From the NCBI GenBank assembly GCA_030652575.1, contig JAUSQI010000017.1, forward strand, positions 1 to 36,439: a stretch of 36,439 nt of DNA, written 5' to 3'. Numbering within the stretch: position 1 is the stretch's first letter; every line of letters starts with the position of its first letter. Position numbers and translations under genes: made by a program. Below the pieces are notes generated by a model. That model made no database searches. It saw nothing but the letters and a program-made list of their open reading frames with translations, and was not told the DNA's origin. The DNA comes from Stagnimonas sp. (GTDB lineage Bacteria > Pseudomonadota > Gammaproteobacteria > Nevskiales > Nevskiaceae). Of this stretch, positions 8,267-16,206 are shown piece by piece.

Positions 8267-8593
8267 GGGCTGCTCCTTGGCGGTAGTTTTTATCATGAGC
8301 GATGCGCTTTAGGCTGCCCGACAGGACTGCCTGCGTTGATTGCGGATGGAAGGCGTCAATCCATTGACGCGCGGCGTGTTTTTTTGACGGGCCCTGCCAG
8401 TAGGCGCACGCGATACTGTGCAGATGACCCTTTCGCACTTCTGCCTCTGCCGTGGTCATCGGCGGCGGCATCATCGTCAACCCGCGATCGCTCTAGAAGA
8501 GGCGCACCCAGCGGAGCTTCCGATGTCGCCGGTATGATAATTTCGCCGCTGGACGAAAGTCAGTTTTCATCACGACGCGCGGGGATTTGACGA
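8267..8593. promoter_or_regulatory. Divergent intergenic control region between the two minor-pilin operons
   Basis: The 327 bp between two divergent fimT genes contain no supportable gene. They hold five copies of TTGACG or its complement CGTCAA, at 8354-8359, 8364-8369, 8384-8389, 8475-8480 and 8587-8592. The first two form the arms of a perfect palindrome. TATGATAAT (8533-8541) resembles a -10 element for the plus-strand operon but has no convincing -35. The TTGACG copies resemble -35 boxes, but none has a good -10 about 17 bp downstream on its own strand, so an operator role is more likely. No RpoN-type GG-N10-GC promoter was found. Confidence 0.5.
8353..8370. promoter_or_regulatory. Perfect palindrome GCGTCAAT-CC-ATTGACGC, candidate operator
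   Basis: Two 8-bp arms are separated by 2 bp, 86 bp upstream of the minus-strand fimT start. Seven T residues follow at 8379-8385, so a hairpin plus T-run on the plus strand is formally possible. No plus-strand gene lies upstream to terminate, and an 8-nt gap separates stem and T-run. An operator shared by the divergent operons is the better reading. Confidence 0.4.
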
Positions 8594-9250
8594 ATGGTTG
8601 TCGGCGAATTTTTTGCAAAGCCTGCTGCGCGACGGTTGATCTCCGGCCGCGCTGCGGTTGCTGCATGTCGGCAGCGAAACCGCAAGCCTTTATCGCGCGG
8701 GTTCACGCTGCTGGAAGTTTTAATCGTGGTGACGATCGCAGCCATCATCCTCGCCCTCGGCATTCCCAGCTTTCAGAACACCATTCTCTCGAACCGGCTC
8801 ACCACGACGGCCAATGCCTTTGTGAGCACCTATAACAGCGCGCGACTCGCCGCGATTCAACGCAATGCTGCCGTGCAGTTCTGCAGCAGCAGCACGACAA
8901 CCAACGGAGCCGAAGTGCTGGGCACCAATTGTGGCGCTGAGACGACCGGTGCCGCCCTCATGCTCAACGCAGGCGGAACGACCACGACCAGAGTGGCAGC
9001 GGGCCCTGCCGTACCGGCTGGACTGACGCTGACTTCCTCGGCCGCCTTGCGTTTCAATGGGCAAGGGTTTGCGCGCGCAGCCGTAAGTGGCACGGCACCC
9101 TACACGGGCCTGTTGCTTGATTTGTCCACCAGCCGATTCGCCACCAACAACCGTCGGTGCATCTATCTCGCCACCGGCAGCATCATCAGTGTCTGCTCAG
9201 TGAGTGGAACCGGAGCGTGCAATGCCAGCGAGCCAAGCAGCTGTGGGTAA
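8594..9250 (+). CDS. fimT: FimT/GspH-type minor pilin (cluster 2)
   Basis: This is a 218-residue prepilin. ATG 8594 has GGGGA (8581-8585) 8 nt upstream. The cleavage site SRG-FTLLEVLIVVTIAAIILALGIPSF with Glu5 is clear, but the leader is 36 residues, far longer than the 7-residue leader of the cluster 1 counterpart. The body has RLAAIQRNAAVQFCSS and ends ..NRRCIYLATGSIISVCSVSGTGACNASEPSSCG, with several cysteines near the C terminus. It begins the plus-strand minor-pilin operon and overlaps pilV by 29 bp. No better internal start with a ribosome site was seen, though some leader residues may be untranslated. Confidence 0.85.
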   Translation: MVVGEFFAKPAARRLISGRAAVAACRQRNRKPLSRGFTLLEVLIVVTIAAIILALGIPSFQNTILSNRLTTTANAFVSTYNSARLAAIQRNAAVQFCSSSTTTNGAEVLGTNCGAETTGAALMLNAGGTTTTRVAAGPAVPAGLTLTSSAALRFNGQGFARAAVSGTAPYTGLLLDLSTSRFATNNRRCIYLATGSIISVCSVSGTGACNASEPSSCG

Positions 9251-9752
9251 CCTGCGGGTTTGCCGGCCGGTGCTGCGGGCCTCCGCCGGGCGTCAGCGTG
9301 GCGTAGGGCTCGTCGAGGTGCTCGTGGCGGTTGTCGTCCTGTCGGTCGGGCTTTTGGGGATCAGCCTTGTGCAGACACGTGCCTTGACCAACAACAGCAG
9401 TTCCATGGGACGGTCGATGGCGGTGATGGCCAGTTATTCAATTCTCGAAGCAATGAGAGCGGATCGCGCCAACGCCATCGCGGCGGCCTTGCCCTACAAC
9501 ACCACGGTCACTGCAAGCAGTTGTCCCACCGCCACCGCCACACTGGCCAATGTACAGCTCCGGCAGTGGTGCCTCGAACTGGGTAACCGGTTCAGGCCCG
9601 TCTCGACCACGACGGGAACAGTCACCTGCAACACGGCTGCGGTGTGCACGATTGCCGTGCAGTTCGATGACAGTCGGGGCAGTCTGGGCGACGGCAGCGA
9701 CAGCATTGGCACGTCGACGACCGAACAGGTGGTGACGAGGGCTGCGCTTTGA
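9222..9752 (+). CDS. pilV: Type IV minor pilin PilV (cluster 2)
   Basis: This is a 176-residue PilV. ATG 9222 was chosen over GTG 9204 because GGAG (9212-9215) lies 6 nt before it. The leader is about 27 residues and ends RQRG, followed by VGLVEVLVAVVVLSVGLLGIS with Glu5 and the VGLL motif of PilV. MAVMASYSILEAMRADR corresponds to the family A..ILEaMRAN segment. The start lies inside the 3' end of fimT, and the stop (TGA 9750-9752) overlaps the earliest pilW start. The cysteines in SSCPTATATL, QWCLELG and TCNTAAVCT are typical of the globular pilin domain. Confidence 0.88.
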   Translation: MPASQAAVGNLRVCRPVLRASAGRQRGVGLVEVLVAVVVLSVGLLGISLVQTRALTNNSSSMGRSMAVMASYSILEAMRADRANAIAAALPYNTTVTASSCPTATATLANVQLRQWCLELGNRFRPVSTTTGTVTCNTAAVCTIAVQFDDSRGSLGDGSDSIGTSTTEQVVTRAAL

Positions 9753-10816
9753 TCGTCGTGCGTAGCGACGGTCGGCCGCATCGCGTGACGTCGATACGGT
9801 CGCAAGGTATGCGACACATGCGGGGGTTCAGCCTCATCGAATTGATGATTGCGCTGGTCCTGGGCTTGCTGGTGGTTGCGGCGGCCATTGCGGTGTTTCT
9901 TTCCAACAAGGATTCCTACCGCACCAACCTGGCCCTAGGGCAAGTGCAGGAAAACTCGCGCATCGCCTTCGAGTTGCTCGCGCGTGATCTGCGGCAGGCG
10001 GGCATCACGACCTGCGGCAACGCCAACCGTGTCGCCAACGTGCTCAGCAACGGTACGACGGCTTCGACCACCCCTGCGTGGTATGCAAATTTCGGTAACG
10101 TCATTCGCGGCTATGACGGCGGCACCACAGATCCGGCGGTCACCAGCGGCACGTCCAGCGCGGAGCGGGTGGCGGCCACCAGTTCGATGACCCTGATCGG
10201 CGCGGCCATGGCCTCGGCCAGCATCGCGTCATACAGCGCCAGCACCTATGGCTTCACCCTCACCGGCACCAATCCGGGCGTGCAGGCCGGCGATATCGTG
10301 GTCATCTGCGACCCCGACCATGCCGTATTGGCCCAAGTCACCAGCATCGCGAGTGGCGTGTTGATCGTGAATTCGGGCACCGGAGTGACCGCCAGCCCGG
10401 GCAATTGTTCGCGTGGCCTGGGCTTCCCGACGCAATGCACCACCACCGGCAACAACTATGCGTTCGCGGTGAACTCGATGCTGTCTGCCCTTTCGGCATC
10501 CGATTGGTACATCGGCAACAACCCTCTGGGGGGGCGGTCCTTGTACCGGCGTGCACTGGTAAACACCAGCGGTACACCTACGCCCACCGCCCAGGAAATG
10601 GTTCGCAACGTCACCGACATGCAGCTCTCCTATCACGTCGCGGGTGCCACCAGTTTCGTGACGGCGGCGACGGTGACTGCGGCCGCCAGCTGGGCCACGG
10701 TCGATGCCGTGCAAGTCGCGCTCACGCTGCAAGGTTCGGAGCGTTTCACGGGCTCCGATGGGCAACCCATCCGTCGGCAGTTTTCCACCACGGTCAATTT
10801 GAGAAACCGGAGCTGA
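9749..10816 (+). CDS. pilW: Type IV minor pilin PilW (cluster 2)
   Basis: This is a PilW of up to 355 residues. The hydrophobic block RG-FSLIELMIALVLGLLVVAAAIAVF with Glu5 and NSRIAFELLARDLRQAGITTCG are diagnostic, and the end RQFSTTVNLRNRS matches the usual PilW finish. The start is unsure. TTG 9749 is coupled to the pilV stop, whereas ATG 9809 and ATG 9818 (AAGG at 9804-9807, about 10 nt upstream of the latter) would give short, normal leaders. The mature protein is the same in each case. The stop TGA 10814-10816 overlaps the pilX start by one base. Confidence 0.9.
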   Translation: MIVVRSDGRPHRVTSIRSQGMRHMRGFSLIELMIALVLGLLVVAAAIAVFLSNKDSYRTNLALGQVQENSRIAFELLARDLRQAGITTCGNANRVANVLSNGTTASTTPAWYANFGNVIRGYDGGTTDPAVTSGTSSAERVAATSSMTLIGAAMASASIASYSASTYGFTLTGTNPGVQAGDIVVICDPDHAVLAQVTSIASGVLIVNSGTGVTASPGNCSRGLGFPTQCTTTGNNYAFAVNSMLSALSASDWYIGNNPLGGRSLYRRALVNTSGTPTPTAQEMVRNVTDMQLSYHVAGATSFVTAATVTAAASWATVDAVQVALTLQGSERFTGSDGQPIRRQFSTTVNLRNRS

Positions 10817-11451
10817 TGCGCATGGGCTACCCGCGTCGCAAACTGCCCTTGCGCAAGCTGGCCGCTGTCGGCACCGGCAACAGCGTGTCTGCGGCCCACC
10901 CAGTGTGCATGGCCTCACGCTCGCAAGGCGGTGTCGCGCTGATCGTTTCGCTCATCATGCTGATCGTCGTCACGCTCATCGGCCTCGCAGCGGTGCAGGG
11001 CACCACCATGCAGATGCGGATGACCTCGAATTTCTACGACCGCTCGATCGCCTTCCAAGGCGCGGAAGCCGGTCTTGCCGCCGGGGCCGCCGCACTCATC
11101 GCGGGCACGACCAACATTCGCAATTGCGGGCAGGGTGGGGGCGCCTGCGGCGCAAATCCTTTCGAAGACACCAATCTGCCGACGGCCAATCTCGTCACCG
11201 TAGCCAGCGGCTCGACCTATGCCGCCGCCAGCAATGCCGCTGACCAGCCGCAGTACGTGATCGAGAACATGGGCACCTTCGTAGACCCGGACGCCGACGT
11301 CGGCTTTGGCCAGACGGCCAATGCGGCGCAATACGGTGCGCAGGGCAGCACGGTGACTTTCATCTACTACCGCATCACCGCACGCAGCGGCAATCCGACG
11401 GCAGTTCGAGAGCGCGCCGTGGTGACTCTGCAGGCCATGTATCGGCAGTGA
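10816..11451 (+). CDS. pilX: Type IV minor pilin PilX (cluster 2)
   Basis: This is a 211-residue PilX. SQGGVALIVSLIMLIVVTLIGLAAVQ followed by MRMTSNFYDRSIAFQGAEAGLAAG fits the PilX_N domain and, like PilX of cluster 1, lacks Glu at mature position 5. The start at ATG 10816 overlaps the pilW stop (TGATG). ATG 10822 is 9 nt after GGAG (10809-10812) and may be the true start. Either gives an unusual leader of nearly 40 residues; an internal ATG at 10909 would give a short leader but has no ribosome site. A CGQGGGACG motif adds a close cysteine pair in the globular part. Confidence 0.88.
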   Translation: MRMGYPRRKLPLRKLAAVGTGNSVSAAHPVCMASRSQGGVALIVSLIMLIVVTLIGLAAVQGTTMQMRMTSNFYDRSIAFQGAEAGLAAGAAALIAGTTNIRNCGQGGGACGANPFEDTNLPTANLVTVASGSTYAAASNAADQPQYVIENMGTFVDPDADVGFGQTANAAQYGAQGSTVTFIYYRITARSGNPTAVRERAVVTLQAMYRQ

Positions 11452-11590
11452 CGGCTACGCGCTGACCGTGCCGAATCCTGCATTCGGGTGCGCTTGGGAT
11501 ATTTGAACCCACGGCTTCATTCTCGATGCGATTCGGAGACCGGCGTCAACGACGGCGACGTGCAGTTTGTTAAGCTGCCAGCCATTCCGC

Positions 11591-11603
11591 TGTTGACTCA
11601 ACA
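11591..11603. promoter_or_regulatory. Palindrome TGTTGA-C-TCAACA upstream of pilY1-2
   Basis: This is a perfect 13-bp palindrome ending 26 bp before the pilY1-2 start, within the 178-bp gap after pilX-2. A CGTCAA hexamer (11544-11549), as in the divergent control region, lies 42 bp further upstream. It may be an operator or a small hairpin that allows separate control of pilY1-2, which unlike pilY1-1 is not overlapped by pilX. The rest of this gap shows no gene. Confidence 0.3.
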
Positions 11604-11629
11604 ATAGCCGTCTGCCAAGGAGCACCGCG

Positions 11630-14600
11630 ATGAAAAAGCACCATGACCGCCGGAAAGCAGTTCTCGGCGCAAACGGGCTACGACCGGTTTTCCTCGTCGC
11701 AATCGCACTGCTCGGCATGACGACCTCGGCGGTCGCCGCGGTGGCCATCAAGAACGTGCCCATCACCTTGCCGAACAACGTGCCCGGCAATCTGGTGCTG
11801 GTGCCGTCGGTCGAATGGCCCACGGTCGTCACGCAAGCAAATGACCCCGGCGTTGCCGAAGGTTCGGCGAACTATGCGCCTGCAACAGCGTACGCGGGCT
11901 ATTTCAATGCCGATCTTTGTTACGCCTACAACTACGATGCAACGGAAGCCAACCGGTATTTCTATCCGACAGTTGCCGCAAACACCAACCACAGCTGCAC
12001 CGGACTGACCGGGGGCACGCCGTTGCAGAAACTCTGGAGCGGCAACTATCTCAACTGGGTTTCGATGCAGGCGCTCGACACGTTTCGTCTTGCCTTGACG
12101 GGTGGCTATCGCGTGCATCGGCCTGCGGACGGTACGCCGCCCAACGTGACGATCACCGGCTCCGACTTGGCCAGCGTCGCCAAGGCCACGAGCGAGATGC
12201 CCGACGTCACCTATCTGGAAAAAGCCAACTCCGATCGTTGGGACGACGGCTATACAAAACTGCGTCGTCTGACTGCAGCTGGAACGAATGTGAGCGCTGC
12301 CACGCCATCGTCTGCGACGACCGGATTTCGTGCCCGTATCGCGGCATTGCGCAACCAGATGTGGTTTGTGCCCACGGAAGGTGGTGATTTGGGTTCGGGC
12401 CGCGCTTTCAACTCCCCCCTTGCGCTGGCATTGCCGGTGACCAATGGTAACCAGGCCGAGCCAGGTGGCGCAGCGATCACCGCCATACCGTACAACCCTC
12501 GCTACCACGCACTCCCCGACGCCACTACCGTCACCGTTACCGGCGGCACCGTCTGCGGCACTGATGAGCCGGGCTGCACATCGACCACACCGTTATGCAG
12601 TGGCAGCACCACCTGGAACGGAAGCAGTTGTGTTGGTACAGCAACAACAGTCACAACCCCGGCTGCTTGTATGAATGCGAGCTTCCCGTTTTTCAGAACG
12701 AATGATGGTATGTGCCATTCGGAGAATACGAATCGCAGTTCAAGGGTAGACAACAGTTGCCCCGCATCGACTCCACCCGCTGTGACGGTGGTTCTTCCCA
12801 CAACCAACGGTGCCGATAAAACCTGCAACGTCACAACGGTAGCGGTAACCACGGGCACAGCCACCCCCCAGTATCAACACACTAGCTATGGCCGTAACCA
12901 GGTTTATGCCGTCAGCATCCGCGTCAAGGTGTGCGATAGACCGCTTGACGCGCGTGATATCTGCACCAAGTACGGCGACAACTACAAGCCGGAGGGCTTG
13001 CTGCAACGCAACTCGAAGAAAATCCGCTACAGCCTGTTCAGCTACCTGACCGAGGACGGTACCAATCGCCAGGGCGGCGTGATGCGTGCGCGTCAGAAGT
13101 TGATCAGTCCGGTAAGCGCGGAAGAAGCGGCGAGCACCGAAACAGCCTATTCCGACCGCGCGCGCATTTCAGGCGTCGACAACCCGGAATGGGATCCGGC
13201 GACCGGCGTTTTCATCAACAACCCCGACACGACAGATGCCACGGCGACCGATGGCCTCATCGGCACCGCCTGCACCAATGCACCGGATGGCAGCCAGTGC
13301 CGCATCCAGTACAGCGGCGTCATCAACTACTTGAATCGGTCGGGCCAGATCAATACGGGGCTGCCCACACTCAAGGGCTACGACAATCTCAGTGAGTTGT
13401 ACTACACGGCCCTGCGCTATCTGCGGGGCCTTGCCAACCTTTCGACCTTCAGCAGCCTGGCGGGTACGAACCTGGCGGACTACCAAAATTCCGATGGTCT
13501 TCCCGTGATCGAGGACTGGTACAAAACCGGAGCGAACACCGCAGTTCGCAGATGGAACACCAGCCCGACCATCACCGCGGGGACTGACGGAGACCCCGCG
13601 CTGTATCAATGCCAGACCAATGTCATGCTGGGGATCGGTGATACCAGCACCAACAATGAAGACGACACGGACAATCTGACAAAAGACAGCACCGCGTCTG
13701 GCGCCACGCCGATCCCGGCGAGCACCTGGCGGGGTTACACCGAGTTCACGAACGGAGGCAACGGTCGTGGCAATCTGGCCGGCCTGGCCTATTGGGCGCA
13801 TCTCAACGATTTGCGGACCGATGTTCCCAATTCCAATGTGGCGGGCGGTGCTGCAGGTGCCAAGCGCGGGCAGAACATCAGCACCTACTGGGTCGACGTG
13901 GTTGAACGAAACGATTTGTTCGCCAGGAACTCGAATCAGTTCTACAACACCACCAAATACGGCGGCTACGCCATTCCCGACGCGGATTGGAACACGAGCG
14001 GCAATGCCGCTCGTCATGACACGAGCTGGTTCGACAGCAATCGCAGTGTCTGGTCGTCTGCCACGCAAAACGTGAAAACCGTCACCGGTTTGGGGGGCAC
14101 GGGTGATTACTACCTGCCCAACAACATGTATCTGGCGAACAACGGCCAAAAAATGATCGATGGCCTGAATGCGGCTTTCGCCAAGATTGCCGACAACCTG
14201 CTGGGGTCGGGCTCTTCGCTGGCCGCCAACAGCACGAAGCTCGATACCGGGACGACGACCTACCAGGCTACGTATGTGTCAGGCGAGTGGAGAGGCAACC
14301 TGAAAGCGTTCGCCGTCAACCCCAGCACGGGCGTGATCGCGGTGACTTCAAGCTGGGACGCAGCAGCCCTCTTGCCTGCCGCTGCAGACCGGATCATCAA
14401 GACCTGCCAAGACCCCTGTACCGGCGACAGTGACAAGATTAATTTCAACACGGCCAGCGCCACCGCTGCGCAACGCACCGCGCTGGGTGCCGCCGCAGTT
14501 CAAGATGGCCTCATCAATTACCTGCGTGGCAGTGCCGCGCTTGAAGCGCGCAACGGCGGCACGCTGCGCACTCGCACCACGCCGTTGGGCGACATCATCA

Positions 14601-16168
14601 ATTCGCAGCCGGTGTTCGTCAGTGCACCTGATCCGAACCTGGTCTTCAACAAATCGTTCACAGGGTCCGACAGCTACTTCGCCTTCGCCGCCAGCAAGAG
14701 CACGCGCAAGCGCCGTATCTACGTGGCGGCCAACGACGGCATGGTGCATGGCTTCAGCGGCGAAGCGGCAACCGAAACCGGGCAGCCCCTGCCAGGTCAG
14801 GAAACCTTCGCCTATCTGCCGAACGCTGTCATTCTGGCGAACCTCAAGAATCTGAGCAGCACCACGTACGGCTCGACGACGGCGCACCAGTTTTACAACG
14901 ATGGCGAGTTGACCGTTGCCGATGTCTACTTGGATGGCTTCAACAGTTGCACCGGCGAAGCCTGCTGGCGAACCGTGCTGGTGGGGACGACCGGCCGCGG
15001 CTTGGCCAAGGCCATCTATGCGCTGGATATCACCGATCCGGCGGACGTCAAACTGCTGTGGGAGCGCGATGCCACAGACAGCACCTACATCGGGCAAATC
15101 GTCGGCAAGCCGATCATTGCGCAAACAGCCAATGGCGTGTGGTCGGTGTTGATGGGAAATGGCTACAACAGCAGCCACAACAAGCCCGCACTGCTGAAGA
15201 TAAACGTGCAGACCGGCGTGTTGGCGGCTTACGAGACGACCGGCAGTTCGGCGGACGACGGACTCGCGCCGCCCGCTGTCTGGATCCGCAACCCGGCAGA
15301 CAACATCAGCACCGAGGCTTACGCGGGCGACCTGCACGGCAATGTGTGGAAGTTCGACCTGACGTCCGGCACGGCCGGCACGCTGCTGTATGTGGCGAAG
15401 AATGACAGCAACGTTTTGCAGCCCATCACGGCTGGAATGATTGCCGGCAAGAATCCCAACATCACCTCGGAAAGCGAGGTCTGGGTTTTCTTCGGTACCG
15501 GGCTTTCGTTGCAGGATTTTTCGCCTCCTACAGGCTCGAACCCCAACATCCAGACTTGGTATGGCTTGATCGTGCAGGGCAGCAGGGCGGTGACATCGGC
15601 CAGCACCCGCTCGGCTAACTTGCGCAAGCGCACCATCGTTTCCCAATTTGCGCCGGACTCCACCCGCCCGGTTGCAACGCGGGCTATTTCCACGGCGACG
15701 GCGGACGACATGCTGGGCAAAAAAGGCTGGTATATCGATCTGCTCAAGCCGACGAATGACGACAGCACCGTGTTCACGGCCCAGGGCGAGCGCATGGTGA
15801 CCCCCAACCAGTTTCAGGGAAGACTGCTGCTCGGCACTTCGCGGGTGCCGGCAGACTCAACGACGTTCGATCCCTGCGATCCGTCCGGCACCGGATGGGT
15901 GATGGCGATCGACCCATTCACCGGCGTGCCGCCCCGGACGAACTTCTTTGATGTGAACAACGACGGCAGTTTCAACAACACCGACAACGCCGGTGGCGGC
16001 ACTTCGGTGACTGCCGGCGTGGGTTTCACGGCCATCCCGAACAACCCCATCTTCGTCTCGAACACCATGCTGGTGAACTTCGATGACGCCAGCACCGGTT
16101 CGATCAGCACGCGCGGCAGCGCGGGCAACATCAATCGCCTGTCGTGGCGCGAACTGGTTGTGCAATAG
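11630..16168 (+). CDS. pilY1: PilY1 pilus-tip protein (cluster 2)
   Basis: This is a 1512-residue PilY1. ATG 11630 has AAGGAG (11617-11622) 7 nt upstream. The signal peptide ends near TTSAVAA. The N-terminal region has the subclass pattern LVLVPSVEWPTVVTQA..YAGYFNADLCYAYNY..LWSGNYLNWVSMQALDTFRLALTGGYRV, with no MIDAS-type DxSxS. A Cys-rich insert of 8 cysteines (residues about 308-400) includes the adhesin-like TTWNGSSC motif. The propeller follows from about residue 980 (SQPVFVSAPDPN, YVAANDGMVHGF, YALDITDPADVKLLWE, AYAGDLHGNVWKFDL). The calcium loop expected before AYAGDLHG is absent: NPADNIST stands there. A 12-residue EF-hand-like loop, DVNNDGSFNNTD, is at 1441-1452. The gene lies 178 bp after pilX-2 and 38 bp before pilE-2. 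Confidence 0.93.
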   Translation: MKKHHDRRKAVLGANGLRPVFLVAIALLGMTTSAVAAVAIKNVPITLPNNVPGNLVLVPSVEWPTVVTQANDPGVAEGSANYAPATAYAGYFNADLCYAYNYDATEANRYFYPTVAANTNHSCTGLTGGTPLQKLWSGNYLNWVSMQALDTFRLALTGGYRVHRPADGTPPNVTITGSDLASVAKATSEMPDVTYLEKANSDRWDDGYTKLRRLTAAGTNVSAATPSSATTGFRARIAALRNQMWFVPTEGGDLGSGRAFNSPLALALPVTNGNQAEPGGAAITAIPYNPRYHALPDATTVTVTGGTVCGTDEPGCTSTTPLCSGSTTWNGSSCVGTATTVTTPAACMNASFPFFRTNDGMCHSENTNRSSRVDNSCPASTPPAVTVVLPTTNGADKTCNVTTVAVTTGTATPQYQHTSYGRNQVYAVSIRVKVCDRPLDARDICTKYGDNYKPEGLLQRNSKKIRYSLFSYLTEDGTNRQGGVMRARQKLISPVSAEEAASTETAYSDRARISGVDNPEWDPATGVFINNPDTTDATATDGLIGTACTNAPDGSQCRIQYSGVINYLNRSGQINTGLPTLKGYDNLSELYYTALRYLRGLANLSTFSSLAGTNLADYQNSDGLPVIEDWYKTGANTAVRRWNTSPTITAGTDGDPALYQCQTNVMLGIGDTSTNNEDDTDNLTKDSTASGATPIPASTWRGYTEFTNGGNGRGNLAGLAYWAHLNDLRTDVPNSNVAGGAAGAKRGQNISTYWVDVVERNDLFARNSNQFYNTTKYGGYAIPDADWNTSGNAARHDTSWFDSNRSVWSSATQNVKTVTGLGGTGDYYLPNNMYLANNGQKMIDGLNAAFAKIADNLLGSGSSLAANSTKLDTGTTTYQATYVSGEWRGNLKAFAVNPSTGVIAVTSSWDAAALLPAAADRIIKTCQDPCTGDSDKINFNTASATAAQRTALGAAAVQDGLINYLRGSAALEARNGGTLRTRTTPLGDIINSQPVFVSAPDPNLVFNKSFTGSDSYFAFAASKSTRKRRIYVAANDGMVHGFSGEAATETGQPLPGQETFAYLPNAVILANLKNLSSTTYGSTTAHQFYNDGELTVADVYLDGFNSCTGEACWRTVLVGTTGRGLAKAIYALDITDPADVKLLWERDATDSTYIGQIVGKPIIAQTANGVWSVLMGNGYNSSHNKPALLKINVQTGVLAAYETTGSSADDGLAPPAVWIRNPADNISTEAYAGDLHGNVWKFDLTSGTAGTLLYVAKNDSNVLQPITAGMIAGKNPNITSESEVWVFFGTGLSLQDFSPPTGSNPNIQTWYGLIVQGSRAVTSASTRSANLRKRTIVSQFAPDSTRPVATRAISTATADDMLGKKGWYIDLLKPTNDDSTVFTAQGERMVTPNQFQGRLLLGTSRVPADSTTFDPCDPSGTGWVMAIDPFTGVPPRTNFFDVNNDGSFNNTDNAGGGTSVTAGVGFTAIPNNPIFVSNTMLVNFDDASTGSISTRGSAGNINRLSWRELVVQ

Positions 16169-16206
16169 CATTCGAGAACGAGCCGAAAAAACGACAGGAT
16201 GAAACG

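Noticed and set aside
8353-8385. Palindrome plus T-run as an intrinsic terminator
   Set aside because: The T-run is 8 nt away from the stem, and no plus-strand gene lies upstream to be terminated. An operator is more likely.
8371-8400. RpoN (sigma-54) promoter for the minus-strand pilin operon (TGGCAGG on the minus strand)
   Set aside because: The required GC is not found at the correct spacing after the GG.
11487-11510. tRNA-like T-arm (GGGTTCAAAT on the minus strand) after pilX-2
   Set aside because: The stem does not pair, and no acceptor or anticodon arm can be folded around it. It is a chance match.
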